A DNA stretch of 8,946 nucleotides from Pleomorphochaeta sp964545735 (GCA_964545735.1 CAZJGS010000101.1:1-8946), one strand, 5' to 3'; positions 1 to 7,696 are shown, numbered from the stretch's first letter. Program-made: numbers and translations. Notes: generated by a model not told the origin, from the letters alone.

Positions 1-211
1 TTTTTCTTTTAATGTATAAATTTAATACATAAACGTTACTTAAATTATTATTTTTTCTTGAATTTAGTATTGAAAACTTAATAATTTCAGTTAATAGTGC
101 CAAATATTATTTATTCAAATTGGTATTTTTTATTGCTTGTAACACTTTTAAATTTATTCTTGACTTTAGGTTGTTGGTATTATTGGTTATTTGTCAAAGG
201 AAATAAAAATT
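1..211. other. AT-rich non-coding stretch
   Basis: This stretch is dominated by A and T with frequent stops in all frames. I see no gene, RNA or convincing promoter. Near its right end an AAAGGA stretch lies about 10 bases before the ATG at 212 and may be the old ribosome binding site of the transposase relic that follows. Confidence 0.6.
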
Positions 212-739
212 ATGACTTTTATTAATCATTTATCTCTGTAATATAGAGCAAAATATATGGTGTTTTACTTACTAGAAAATCTTTAAAACAAATTGCTAAA
301 GAACTTAAAAACCCGCTTTCTCCTATTTCAAGAGAAATTCGGACCATACGCAAAATGTTAAAAAAGGCGCTTAGTAGAGCCATTTCTATTATTATGAAAT
401 TCATGAAAAAGAGGTTTATCAAAAGCGAGAGAAGACTCCACATGTTTTTAATGAATTTAGTACCAGAATTATCCTTTAGAAAAAAGATTATATGACAGCT
501 TTTTTACTAATATGCTAGAAAAAAAAGGGTCAAGAGAAACTAAAAATGGTATCGCTATTAGTGATGCTGAGCTACAGGATTATTAATAATAAATGGGTTG
601 TCCTTTATTTAACGATAAAGTAAATCAAATCGTCAAATATATGAAACTCACAAGCGATGAAATACCTATATCAGATAAGGATCCTCTTTATATTGAAACG
701 GAGGTAAATTTTGCATATCTAAAAGTTCAGAAAGCTTAA
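212..739 (+). pseudogene. Degenerate, truncated IS30-family transposase
   Basis: This is a relic of an IS30-type transposase, broken across frames. Frame 2 opens with ATG at 212 and gives HLSL before a stop. Frame 1 (247 to about 360) gives the helix-turn-helix segment, with KSLKQIAKELKNPLSPISRE typical of IS30 N-termini. Frame 0 (363-476) contains REKTPHVFN. Frame 2 (461-739) then gives LEKRLYDSFF, a segment containing GIAISDAELQ, and after three consecutive TAA codons (584-592) a segment containing SDEIPISDK. In intact IS30 transposases the order is the same: HTH, a P-H/Y-V-C-N then L-E-K-R-x-Y-D region, S-R-x-G-I, then D-E-I-P-x-S-x-x-T-L-Y. The DDE catalytic domain that should follow is absent, since similarity ends by about 739. 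There are at least three frame changes and several stops, so the copy is inactive. The element's ends cannot be placed. Family assignment rests on motif order recalled from IS30 proteins. Confidence 0.78.
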
Positions 740-888
740 AAACTGATAAATAGGAACCTCTAAGTTTAGATGAATTTACTTATTTTTGATAAATAATTTA
801 TTGAAGAATCATAATAATTAAGATTATTTTATATAAGACATTTTTGTATACAGTTGACAACAATTTTGAATTTACAAATCAAGGGAGT
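740..888. other. AT-rich gap beyond operon 3' end
   Basis: This gap separates the transposase relic from the last operon gene, whose TAG stop lies at 889-891. A six-base-pair all-A/T stem (813-818 with 823-828, loop TAAG) is followed by TTTT on the plus strand but has no T-run on the minus strand. It is therefore not a convincing terminator for the operon, and no other terminator is visible here. Confidence 0.45.
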
Positions 889-1791
889 CTAGAGCCTATG
901 CATGGCATCCAGAAGAAAGTCATGACTTGCAGTGAGATCGCTCAAAATACCGAGAATATCCAAGGGATCTCTCTCCTGCTCAACGGTTACCCAATTCTGG
1001 TATCCTATAGTATCCAAGACTTGGAATATTGCACCATAATCGAGACATCCTTTGCCAATGGAACACATCACTTGTTTCTTACAGGCATCAAAGAAGCCTA
1101 AGTTCTCAGACAAGGCTTTTTCATACACAGCCCTATCAATATCCTTGAAGTGGACATAATCCAAGCGCGATTGGAAATGTATCAAACTTTCAGAGGGATC
1201 ATCTCCAGCATAGTAAAGATGCCCAGTGTCCAGACATAAGCCTAAAAGAGAGTCTTCAATGTCATTAACAACTCTCTCTGTCTCATCCTGATATTCAATG
1301 TATCCGCCAGCATGGGGATGAACTACAGCCCTAATACCGAACTCTTCTTTGGCAATTGTCGATATCTTGGTAATATTGTCTATCAAAGATTTCCAAGCAC
1401 TCACATTAAGTCGTTTTGCAAGTTTCGGATGTCCTGCGGTGAAGTTTCTGTCATCCTTTACTGCATCAATTATGACTAAAAACCCTCTTTCCTCTTGTAC
1501 TTGAGCCAATAAGGAACAGATGTTTCGGCTCTTATTCAGCAGATAGTCTGTATCTGCAGATTCAGAAAGGTTATCATAAAGCGTGCCGGCTGTTAGAGCT
1601 AGTTTTTTTGAGGCAAGTATACCCTTAAGGTGAGAAGGCTCGGTTGGAAAAAACCCATAAGGGCCCAATTCAATGCCGTTGAATCCTGTTTGCGAAGCTT
1701 CATCCATAACTCTTTGCCAAGAAGGGTTGTTCTTGTTTGTTATGTCTTCAATTCCCCAGGAACAAGGTGCTATCCCTAAGTGTATACTCAT
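889..1791 (-). CDS. IolE/MocC-like TIM-barrel sugar isomerase/dehydratase paralogue
   Basis: A 300-residue protein of the xylose isomerase-like TIM-barrel family (AP endonuclease 2 fold), probably cytoplasmic and metal-dependent, acting on a cyclitol or keto-sugar. It carries the same landmarks as the operon's IolE: HPHAGGYIE at 158-166 (IolE has HHHMGTG), LCLDTGHLYY at 185-194, VHFKD at 213-217 and VTVEQERDP at 268-276. These supply the usual His/Asp/His/Glu metal ligands. The LDTGH motif falls at residues 187-191 in both proteins, so the two look like diverged paralogues. The ATG is preceded by GAGGAG five bases upstream, and 21 bases separate it from the dehydrogenase stop, so it is co-transcribed as the last gene. 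It could be a second inosose dehydratase, an epimerase for another inositol isomer, or an IolH-type protein. The exact reaction cannot be read from sequence. Confidence 0.85.
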   Translation of the reverse strand: MSIHLGIAPCSWGIEDITNKNNPSWQRVMDEASQTGFNGIELGPYGFFPTEPSHLKGILASKKLALTAGTLYDNLSESADTDYLLNKSRNICSLLAQVQEERGFLVIIDAVKDDRNFTAGHPKLAKRLNVSAWKSLIDNITKISTIAKEEFGIRAVVHPHAGGYIEYQDETERVVNDIEDSLLGLCLDTGHLYYAGDDPSESLIHFQSRLDYVHFKDIDRAVYEKALSENLGFFDACKKQVMCSIGKGCLDYGAIFQVLDTIGYQNWVTVEQERDPLDILGILSDLTASHDFLLDAMHRL

Positions 1792-1812
1792 CAGAACTCC
1801 TCAGTTGCTCAA

Positions 1813-2991
1813 TTATTTGTATTCAACCCACACAGAACCGTTGTCAGCAGATGCCACACAGTTCTCTAAGAACCTCACCCCTTCTATTCCTTCATCAATA
1901 CCAGGAAATACCATGGAAGCAAGTGTCTTTTCGTCATTATTGTCCATAGCCTTCATGCCGAAAGCAAATTGGTTGTAGAGATTTGCCCAGGATTCAAACA
2001 ATCCTTCAGCGTGTCCTCCACCAATCCTATCCATCGAAATCATGAAGTCATCTGAATAAAGATATCCAGTTCCACGATCAAGGAGTTGTTTAGGTTTACC
2101 CTGAACCTCATAGACAAGTTGGTTGGGGTGTTCATCCCACCACTCAAGGCTTGCTTTGGATCCAACGACACGAATCTTCTGATTATGTGTTGCTCCTGCA
2201 TTGACTGCACTTGCCCACATGTTGGCAACTGCACCCCCTTCTAATTCTAGAAGGACGAAAGCATTGTCTTCAAGGGGAGCTCTACTTTTGATAAAGCTCT
2301 GACGGGTACACAACAATTTCTTGATACGGAAATTAGGAACCATAAGTTCTGCCATACACAAGTTGTGTGTGCCAATATCACCCAAGACATAGGTCGATCC
2401 CACTACGGCAGGAGAGACTCTCCATTTTGTTCCTGGATCGTTTTTTTCAACCTCTTCATTGTGCCAACCATGGGCAAACTGCATAGTAATGACCCTAACA
2501 TCTCCGATATCACCATTCTCTATCATCTTACGAGCCTGATGAACCATCTGATGTCCGGTATATCCATAGGCAACACAGATTAGCCTTTGGTGTTTTTCAG
2601 CTGTCTTTTTCAAATCTTCAGCCTCTGAAATACTAAAGCAAAGAGGTTTCTCACATATAACATGAAGACCTGCCTCGAGAGAATCCTTACACATCTGGTA
2701 GTGGAACTTATTGGGAGTAGCAATTGAAACAACTTCAATCCCATCTTCCCTTTCCTTCTCTTTTTGTAACATCACTTTATAGTCTGCATAACATCTACCT
2801 GGAGCAACACCAATGTTTGAACCAAACTCAACGGCCCTTTCAGCATTGATATCGAAGGCACCTGCTACCAAGGTAAAATTACCGTCTCTATTAGCACTTG
2901 ATCTATGGATATAGCCAATCTGACTACCTCTTCCACCACCAATCATAGCCCAACGATACGGCCTGTCGAGGCGTCTCTCTTCATTATACAT
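1813..2991 (-). CDS. Gfo/Idh/MocA-family NAD(P)-dependent dehydrogenase, probable inositol dehydrogenase
   Basis: A 392-residue oxidoreductase with an N-terminal Rossmann domain (MIGGGRGSQIG at 16-26, a variant of the glycine-rich dinucleotide motif) and a C-terminal Gfo/Idh/MocA alpha/beta domain. ATPNKFH at 91-97 and CEKPL at 113-117 are family hallmarks, with Lys115 the expected catalytic lysine. GDIGTHN at 204-210 supplies Asp205 and His209 of the catalytic set. It is longer than classical IolG (about 340 residues) and belongs to the roughly 390-residue branch that begins R-x-x-R-x-x-M-I-G-G-G. From the operon it probably oxidises myo-inositol or another inositol to the inosose, or interconverts inososes. 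A glycoside 3-dehydrogenase role is an alternative because some members of the family do that. Start: ATG with AAGGA upstream. Gaps of 17 and 21 bases to its neighbours indicate one transcript. Confidence 0.88.
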   Translation of the reverse strand: MYNEERRLDRPYRWAMIGGGRGSQIGYIHRSSANRDGNFTLVAGAFDINAERAVEFGSNIGVAPGRCYADYKVMLQKEKEREDGIEVVSIATPNKFHYQMCKDSLEAGLHVICEKPLCFSISEAEDLKKTAEKHQRLICVAYGYTGHQMVHQARKMIENGDIGDVRVITMQFAHGWHNEEVEKNDPGTKWRVSPAVVGSTYVLGDIGTHNLCMAELMVPNFRIKKLLCTRQSFIKSRAPLEDNAFVLLELEGGAVANMWASAVNAGATHNQKIRVVGSKASLEWWDEHPNQLVYEVQGKPKQLLDRGTGYLYSDDFMISMDRIGGGHAEGLFESWANLYNQFAFGMKAMDNNDEKTLASMVFPGIDEGIEGVRFLENCVASADNGSVWVEYK

Positions 2992-3008
2992 AATACTATT
3001 CCTTTTTA

Positions 3009-3833
3009 TTAAAAATAAGATTTCATTCTTTTTAAAGCATCTGCCGATATATCAAACAAATCAGCTTCCCACAATTTATGACAAAGAATTTCGCCTGCGT
3101 AATATCCATCATATCCGGTGGCCCTCACTGCATCAATCCACTCTTTGATTGGCACTAATCCGTCGCCAGGCAAAGCACCTCTGAGAAGGGTCTCGTCAAT
3201 CCAAGGCTCACCTTTTTTGACTCTAAAACCATCGGCGACATGAACTCCATAAATAAGGTTCTTGTCCAGTTTGGCAATCTCGTCCGGAGTGCCTCCTCTG
3301 CTTGCCCAAAAGTGCCAGAAGTCAATTACAAATCCAAAATTGGGCATTGCAACCTCTTGTGCAAGCATCTTGTAATGCTCGATTGAGTGTATTGGTGTCC
3401 ATGCAGCGCCTTCATACTGGAATCGGATGTTTTTTCTTTGGCCAATCTCACAGATCTTTCTGATATTGGCAGCAGTAAAATTAATATTTTCTTGTGTCGA
3501 TGCCTCAGCAAGTTCCATAAAGGCATTGAGCTGGATAGTGGGACAATCAATCGCTACCGCAGTATCGACCAACTGCTCAGCCTTTTTTAATACAGCTTCA
3601 AATTTCTTCTGATCCTGGGTTTCTACACCCCCGATGATATCGATACAGTTAGCCTTCATTGAGTGCTTATCAAGTATCTTTTTCAAATCTTTTCCAGTAA
3701 ATCCTGATGCGAGGTATCTGTCCAACTTATCAGTATGAAGTTCAACTGCATCATACCCCGCACTTTTTGCACAGGATATATCAGTAGCTACATTTGAGTA
3801 TCTCACAAGCAGTCCATGTAGTGAAAATTGCAT
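3009..3833 (-). CDS. IolI-like TIM-barrel isomerase (inosose isomerase candidate)
   Basis: A 274-residue xylose isomerase-like TIM-barrel protein, close in length to Bacillus IolI (2-keto-myo-inositol isomerase, 278 residues). The expected metal ligands are visible: Glu141 (FQYEG), Asp171 with His174 (VIDFWHFW), His198 (GVHVADG) and Glu248 (AGEIL), the same E/D/H/E order as IolI. The likely role is to interconvert inosose isomers so that alternative inositols feed into IolE. I chose the ATG at 3833, which has GGAGG five bases upstream. A TTG four codons earlier is in frame, but it overlaps that ribosome binding site. Only 14 bases separate it from the iolE stop, so translation is probably coupled. 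General sugar-phosphate isomerase/epimerase annotation is the safe fallback, because close substrates are not distinguishable by eye. Confidence 0.85.
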   Translation of the reverse strand: MQFSLHGLLVRYSNVATDISCAKSAGYDAVELHTDKLDRYLASGFTGKDLKKILDKHSMKANCIDIIGGVETQDQKKFEAVLKKAEQLVDTAVAIDCPTIQLNAFMELAEASTQENINFTAANIRKICEIGQRKNIRFQYEGAAWTPIHSIEHYKMLAQEVAMPNFGFVIDFWHFWASRGGTPDEIAKLDKNLIYGVHVADGFRVKKGEPWIDETLLRGALPGDGLVPIKEWIDAVRATGYDGYYAGEILCHKLWEADLFDISADALKRMKSYF

Positions 3834-3847
3834 AATTTCCTCCAAAT

Positions 3848-4747
3848 TTAAATATCAAGACCTTTCTTTATGAAAGCTAGGGCTTTTTGTGCATACTCAA
3901 GTGGGTCATAGAGAAAAGGATCCTGTTCGGCCTCTACTACAATCCAACCCTTGTAATCACTATTCTTTATTACATTGAATACACCATTCCAGTCCACCAT
4001 GTCACCATCACCAGGGACGGTAAACACACCCTTGATTACAGAACCTACATAGCTGTAGCGCTTAGGGCCCACTTCACTATGAACCTTTGATCTTAAATCC
4101 TTCAAATGGATATGTGCTGTTCTGTCTATGAACTTCTCAAAACCTTCTACAGCACTCTCACCTGCATAGGTGAGATGGCCGGTGTCCAACAAGGCTTTAA
4201 CAAGCTTAGGATCTGTCATCTCCATAAGACGGGAGTACTGATCCAGTGTCTGTATTCCTGTACCCATATGGTGGTGATATGCAACTGTCATGCCCTTTTG
4301 TTGGGCAAGTTCACCGAGAATCTCCACACCTCTTGCAATCTTTTCAAAATGCTCATCAGTTAGAGTTGGGGTATTCTCATATAGCGGAGCTGAAAGATCA
4401 CCCTGCACACTCAGACCAACTTCACATACGCCAATAATCTTTGTTCCAAGGGCATGAAGGAAGTCACGAGTCTCAATAAATTTTTCAATAGTAAAAGCTT
4501 GTGGTCGTGTTGTGAAAAAACAACTGAACCATTGGTTGCAAATCTCAAGATTCCTTAGCTGCAACGCTTTCTTCAATACTGAAAGGTCACGGGGATACTT
4601 GTTCCCAATTTCACTTCCTTGGTATCCAGAAAGTGCCATTTCACTAAGACACTGTTGGTATGTTATCTCTTTACCCAATTCCGGAGCATCATCATTCGTC
4701 CAGTTTATCGGTGCACATGCAAGTTTAATGTCATTTTTGTTAATCAT
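3848..4747 (-). CDS. iolE: Myo-inosose-2 dehydratase IolE
   Basis: IolE removes water from scyllo-inosose (2-keto-myo-inositol) to give 3D-(3,5/4)-trihydroxycyclohexane-1,2-dione, the second step of myo-inositol breakdown. From the chosen start the protein has 299 residues, the normal IolE length. It opens with LACAPINWTNDD (residues 9-20), the characteristic IolE N-terminus, and shows HHHMGTG at 158-164, LLDTGH at 186-191, HIHLKDLR at 212-219 and VEAEQDP at 271-277, which include the metal and substrate ligands of this TIM-barrel family. The reading frame is open 16 codons further upstream, but the ATG at 4747 has AGGAG seven bases before it and the upstream extension (MRGTNGIRYK...) is not family-like. 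It lies 74 bases after iolD and 14 bases before the IolI-like gene. Confidence 0.93.
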   Translation of the reverse strand: MINKNDIKLACAPINWTNDDAPELGKEITYQQCLSEMALSGYQGSEIGNKYPRDLSVLKKALQLRNLEICNQWFSCFFTTRPQAFTIEKFIETRDFLHALGTKIIGVCEVGLSVQGDLSAPLYENTPTLTDEHFEKIARGVEILGELAQQKGMTVAYHHHMGTGIQTLDQYSRLMEMTDPKLVKALLDTGHLTYAGESAVEGFEKFIDRTAHIHLKDLRSKVHSEVGPKRYSYVGSVIKGVFTVPGDGDMVDWNGVFNVIKNSDYKGWIVVEAEQDPFLYDPLEYAQKALAFIKKGLDI

Positions 4748-4787
4748 AAATAATCTCCTAATTCTTTTATATCTAATTCCATTGGTG

Positions 4788-4803
4788 CCTCTCATACAAG
4801 AGG
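4788..4803 (-). other. Small hairpin in the iolD-iolE gap
   Basis: CCTCT (4788-4792) pairs with AGAGG (4799-4803) around a six-base loop in the only sizeable intercistronic gap of the iolD-to-889 block. There is no following T-run, so it is unlikely to be a terminator. It could stabilise or mark a processing point in the message, or be chance. Confidence 0.25.
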
Positions 4804-4821
4804 TAAAAACATGTTCTATTT

Positions 4822-6684
4822 CTAATATTGTTTTGCTGTTGAAGCCATCTGCTTAATCATTTTAGCGGCTTCAACTACAGCAGGATGATTGGAAACTTCA
4901 GCTGTTCCTACTCTCCACCAAGCTTCATAACCATCGGTCATGGTTCCAGGCAATACTTTAATGTCGAGGAGATTGAGCTTGTCAGATAATAGGGTCTTAG
5001 CAAAAGCCTCTCTGAGCTGTTTAACGGTGGTAATTTCATACCCGTTTGCACCATACGCTCTTGCCAATGCAGCAAAATCAATTTCAAGGCATTTTCCTGT
5101 CAATCTAGCAGTTCCTTCTTCCCTTGCACGGAACTCATTGGCAAAACTAGGAATGCCCTGACTACGTTGCAAATTATGAATACACTGGAACCCATGGTTG
5201 TCAAACAAGACAATGTTAATTTTAATACCTTCCTGTAAGGCAGTAACCAACTCAGTGTGCAACATCAAGAAGCCACCATCACCAAGGAGAGCATAGACCT
5301 CTTTATCAGGTTCTGCCAATTTTGCACCAATAGCACCTGCAATCTCATATCCCATACAAGAGAAAGCATATTCTGCATGATAGGCATTATGTGAGTTCGT
5401 ATTCCAAACTCTCTGACAATCAGAAGGAAGACTACCTGAGGCGACTACGACTATTGAATCAGGTCCTACAAGTTCAGTACTCAACACACCCAATACTCTT
5501 GATTGGGCAAGACCTTCCTTAGGATCCAATGAGAACAATCGTTTTAGCTCAATTGCCCACTCTTTTTTTGCATCAACTATTTCATTTGTGTAAGAAGAGC
5601 TATAGCCCAAAGCAGACAAACCAGCGGTGAGTTGCTCTAAGGAGAGCTTAGCATCAGCGAAGTAAGGGTCTGAACCCATCTTGAATGCATCCATCTCATT
5701 TACATTGATGGTAGCAAAAGAAACATCTTGCTGATAAGCAGATTTACTTGAAGTGCAGAAGTCATTCAAACGTGTACCAATTCCCAGTATGAAATCGGAT
5801 TCCTTTGCAATCTTGTTGGCTGAAAGCGTTCCGGTTACTCCAGCACCACCCAAATTATATGCAAAGTCTGCAGCAATAGTGCTTTTACCTGCTTGAGTTT
5901 CTCCAAAAGGAATATTAAAGGCAGAACAGAAAGCTTTAAGCTCTTTCCCTGCTTCAGAATATTTAACACCGCCACCACAAATTACAAAAGGCTTCTTGCT
6001 CTTTTGAATTTTCTGGATTAAACGTTGCAAAGAAGAAGCATCGAGACAACGCCTTTGGGAATAATGTATTCTCTTGGCAAAGAATTCCTCAGGGTAGTCA
6101 TAAGCTTCGCCTTGCACGTCTTGAGGAAGACAGATTGTTACAGCACCTGTTTCAGAGGGACTAGTTAAAACACGCATAGCGCTAATCATGGCAGTCATCA
6201 ACTGCTCGGGTCTTGATACACGGTCCCAATATTTGCTAACAGGCTTGAAAGCGTCGTTTGCTGTAATATTATGATCATAGCTCTGCTCTATCTGTTGAAG
6301 TACAGGATCTGGTTGTCTATTTCCATAGGAGTCACCAGGAAGAAAGAGAACTGGTATTCGGTTTGCACTTGCAGTACCGGCTGCGGTAACCATATTCAAG
6401 GCTCCAGGGCCAATTGAGCTGGTTACTGCCATAATCTGACGTCTTTTCTTTTGTTTGGCAAATCCCATGGCAATATGTGCCATGCCTTGCTCACTCTTAC
6501 CTTGTATGAATTGTAGGGAATGATTTTTCTCTTCGAGTGCTTCACCCAATCCAACAACTATTCCATGTCCAAAAATACCAATGACGCCTTTGACAAATTT
6601 TGTTTCTTCTCCGTCATAGTTGACATATTGATTATCCAAGAACTTCACCAAAGCCTGCGACATTGTCAATCGTATTGTTTTCAT
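4822..6684 (-). CDS. iolD: 3D-(3,5/4)-trihydroxycyclohexane-1,2-dione acylhydrolase IolD
   Basis: IolD is the thiamine diphosphate-dependent enzyme that hydrolytically opens the inositol-derived ring to 5-deoxy-D-glucuronate (EC 3.7.1.22). At 620 residues it is close to the usual length of about 635. It has the three-domain layout of the acetolactate synthase superfamily. The N-terminal pyrimidine-binding domain carries the activating glutamate in GKSEQGMAH (Glu65) and SSIGPGALNM (89-98). The middle domain spans roughly 215-365. The C-terminal diphosphate-binding domain has LLGDGGFLMLHTELV (466-480) ending at FDNHG (494-498), the metal/ThDP motif in its IolD form. A GAGGAG ribosome binding site precedes the ATG. 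It is the first gene of the lower transcription block and has its own probable promoter and operator in the 205-base gap after iolB. All key residues are present, so the enzyme should be active. Confidence 0.96.
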   Translation of the reverse strand: MKTIRLTMSQALVKFLDNQYVNYDGEETKFVKGVIGIFGHGIVVGLGEALEEKNHSLQFIQGKSEQGMAHIAMGFAKQKKRRQIMAVTSSIGPGALNMVTAAGTASANRIPVLFLPGDSYGNRQPDPVLQQIEQSYDHNITANDAFKPVSKYWDRVSRPEQLMTAMISAMRVLTSPSETGAVTICLPQDVQGEAYDYPEEFFAKRIHYSQRRCLDASSLQRLIQKIQKSKKPFVICGGGVKYSEAGKELKAFCSAFNIPFGETQAGKSTIAADFAYNLGGAGVTGTLSANKIAKESDFILGIGTRLNDFCTSSKSAYQQDVSFATINVNEMDAFKMGSDPYFADAKLSLEQLTAGLSALGYSSSYTNEIVDAKKEWAIELKRLFSLDPKEGLAQSRVLGVLSTELVGPDSIVVVASGSLPSDCQRVWNTNSHNAYHAEYAFSCMGYEIAGAIGAKLAEPDKEVYALLGDGGFLMLHTELVTALQEGIKINIVLFDNHGFQCIHNLQRSQGIPSFANEFRAREEGTARLTGKCLEIDFAALARAYGANGYEITTVKQLREAFAKTLLSDKLNLLDIKVLPGTMTDGYEAWWRVGTAEVSNHPAVVEAAKMIKQMASTAKQY

Positions 6685-6723
6685 ACTATCTCCTCATTTT
6701 TTTTGGAACAAATTAGAATAAAG

Positions 6724-6740
6724 GTCATGCTAGCGATGAC
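6724..6740 (-). other. Hairpin in iolD leader
   Basis: GTCAT (6724-6728) pairs with ATGAC (6736-6740) around a seven-base loop containing the palindrome GCTAGC. It lies about 40 bases upstream of the iolD start, within a leader of roughly 115 bases if the promoter at 6809-6817 is right. It is short and could be chance. I see no known riboswitch fold. Confidence 0.25.
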
Positions 6741-6795
6741 AAGCTTCTTTTCATTCCTTCGGTATATTTTAGGCAACAAATCCAAATCAATTAAG

Positions 6796-6807
6796 CAAAC
6801 GTTTTCT
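6796..6807 (-). promoter_or_regulatory. LacI-type operator upstream of iolD
   Basis: The 12-base string CAAACGTTTTCT has the central palindrome AAACGTTT (6797-6804), with the central CG typical of LacI/GalR-family operators. The identical 12 bases occur upstream of iolB at 7744-7755 in the same orientation. Here it begins right after the proposed -10 element, so it would cover the transcription start and a bound protein should repress. The regulator gene is not in the window. Confidence 0.65.
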
Positions 6808-6808
6808 T

Positions 6809-6817
6809 TTTATAGCA
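6809..6817 (-). promoter_or_regulatory. Probable iolD promoter (extended -10)
   Basis: On the minus strand the sequence TGC-TATAAA forms an extended -10 element with five of six consensus bases. No good -35 hexamer lies at 16-18 bases. A TTGAAA occurs, but 23 bases away, which is too far. Extended -10 promoters can work without a -35. The adjacent operator copy supports this site as the start of an iolD-iolE-... transcript. Confidence 0.5.
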
Positions 6818-6846
6818 AATAAAAAACACTATTAACTTTTCAACTA

Positions 6847-6877
6847 AAAGGTATAGAACCTAACGTTCCATACCTTT
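6847..6877 (-). terminator. Hairpin after iolB (terminator or attenuator)
   Basis: A strong inverted repeat starts 13 bases beyond the iolB stop. AAAGGTAT pairs with ATACCTTT and GAAC with GTTC around a five-base loop. In minus-strand RNA the one apparent mismatch becomes a G-U pair, giving a 13-pair stem. The 3' side ends in only four U residues before UAGUUG, so termination may be partial, allowing some read-through into iolD. It may also protect the iolB message 3' end. Confidence 0.55.
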
Positions 6878-6889
6878 ATCAACATATTT

Positions 6890-7696
6890 TTAAACATCTG
6901 GCCAAATTATTGCATCTGGCTCTCCAGCCCACAAGTGTTGTTCTTCAAAGTCAGGACCAAGATAAGGATTGCCCTCTAGATGACGAATAATCCACAAGAA
7001 GTACATTGCATATCCAGGAGCAGCAACCTGAGGATGAACCAAATCTGGAGGTATCATCACTGTATCATCCTGCTCAAGACAGACGCCCTGATCACCTAAA
7101 CGTAGAAGACCAAATCCATTTTCTGGATAGAATCTATAGAAATAGATTTCTGGCTGATTATGTGAATGGGAAGGAAATCCAGCCCACCTACCAGGATAGT
7201 GAACATCCTCGCCAAGCATAAAGTTGGATTCTTTTGAAATGGACTTGTCCATAATTGTGCGTACCATTCGTGTGCCTGCATCATTCATCGTCCCCTTACC
7301 TCGGGTTTCTTGTACAACCTCTTCAGGCACATAGAAATGGGAATCAAAGATTGTTTCATTTTCAGTCTTATGAACAGTTATTTCAGCTGTTTGTGAAAGA
7401 CATTCTATCGTTACAACAACCTTTGCGGGTACGTCTAAGGTATTGGGGTTCTCATTGAAGATAGAGTCACGATTAATCGTTACACTATTATCTTCCCATG
7501 ACAAAACAACATTCCCAGTAAGGAGAAGAAATATCCTTTCAAGATTATCGTTGCTCTTATAGGTCTCTCCCTGTTTCATTTTCAACAGACCAAAACTCAT
7601 CAACATTTCTGGATGAGTTTTTGACGAGACAATTTCTGTATATCCAAAATCAAAACCCTTCTTGTTTCTGATTTTACATTTGGCTTCCAAATCCAT
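6890..7696 (-). CDS. iolB: 5-deoxy-glucuronate isomerase IolB
   Basis: IolB converts 5-deoxy-D-glucuronate, the IolD product, to 2-deoxy-5-keto-D-gluconate (EC 5.3.1.30). The 268-residue protein matches the family length of about 270 and is a two-cupin metal enzyme. The metal-site signature is visible as GRWAGFPSHSHNQPE (169-183: His177, His179, Glu183) with His221 in PPDLVHPQ. The C-terminus YAMYFLWIIRH (229-239) followed by GNPY and a W-rich tail is typical of IolB. An AGGAGG ribosome binding site lies five bases before the ATG. A 5-bp hairpin (GCGAA/TTCGC, 7718-7730) lies in the leader. It is transcribed first in the cluster from its own promoter, then separated from iolD by a hairpin and a second promoter, so its dosage can differ from the rest. 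Confidence 0.95.
   Translation of the reverse strand: MDLEAKCKIRNKKGFDFGYTEIVSSKTHPEMLMSFGLLKMKQGETYKSNDNLERIFLLLTGNVVLSWEDNSVTINRDSIFNENPNTLDVPAKVVVTIECLSQTAEITVHKTENETIFDSHFYVPEEVVQETRGKGTMNDAGTRMVRTIMDKSISKESNFMLGEDVHYPGRWAGFPSHSHNQPEIYFYRFYPENGFGLLRLGDQGVCLEQDDTVMIPPDLVHPQVAAPGYAMYFLWIIRHLEGNPYLGPDFEEQHLWAGEPDAIIWPDV

Noticed and set aside
31..41. TAAACGTTACT resembling the iol operators
   Set aside because: Only about seven core bases match, the flanks differ, and no gene start is nearby.
222..443. Minus-strand open frame of 73 codons
   Set aside because: It lies antisense to the IS30 relic, has hydrophobic low-complexity content and no ribosome binding site. It is explained as a shadow.
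854..859. Perfect TTGACA on the plus strand
   Set aside because: No -10 at proper spacing and no plus-strand gene follows; transcription would run into the operon antisense.
844..1101. Plus-strand open frame of 85 codons at the operon end
   Set aside because: Most of it overlaps the 3' end of the IolE-like gene on the other strand. It has no family features and no good start site.
3834..3845. TTG start four codons upstream of the IolI-like gene
   Set aside because: The stretch from that TTG contains the GGAGG site serving the downstream ATG at 3833, so it is leader rather than coding.
4512..4856. Plus-strand open frame of 114 codons across the iolD-iolE junction
   Set aside because: It is antisense to iolE and the intercistronic gap, with no homology-like motifs; real genes on the other strand explain it.
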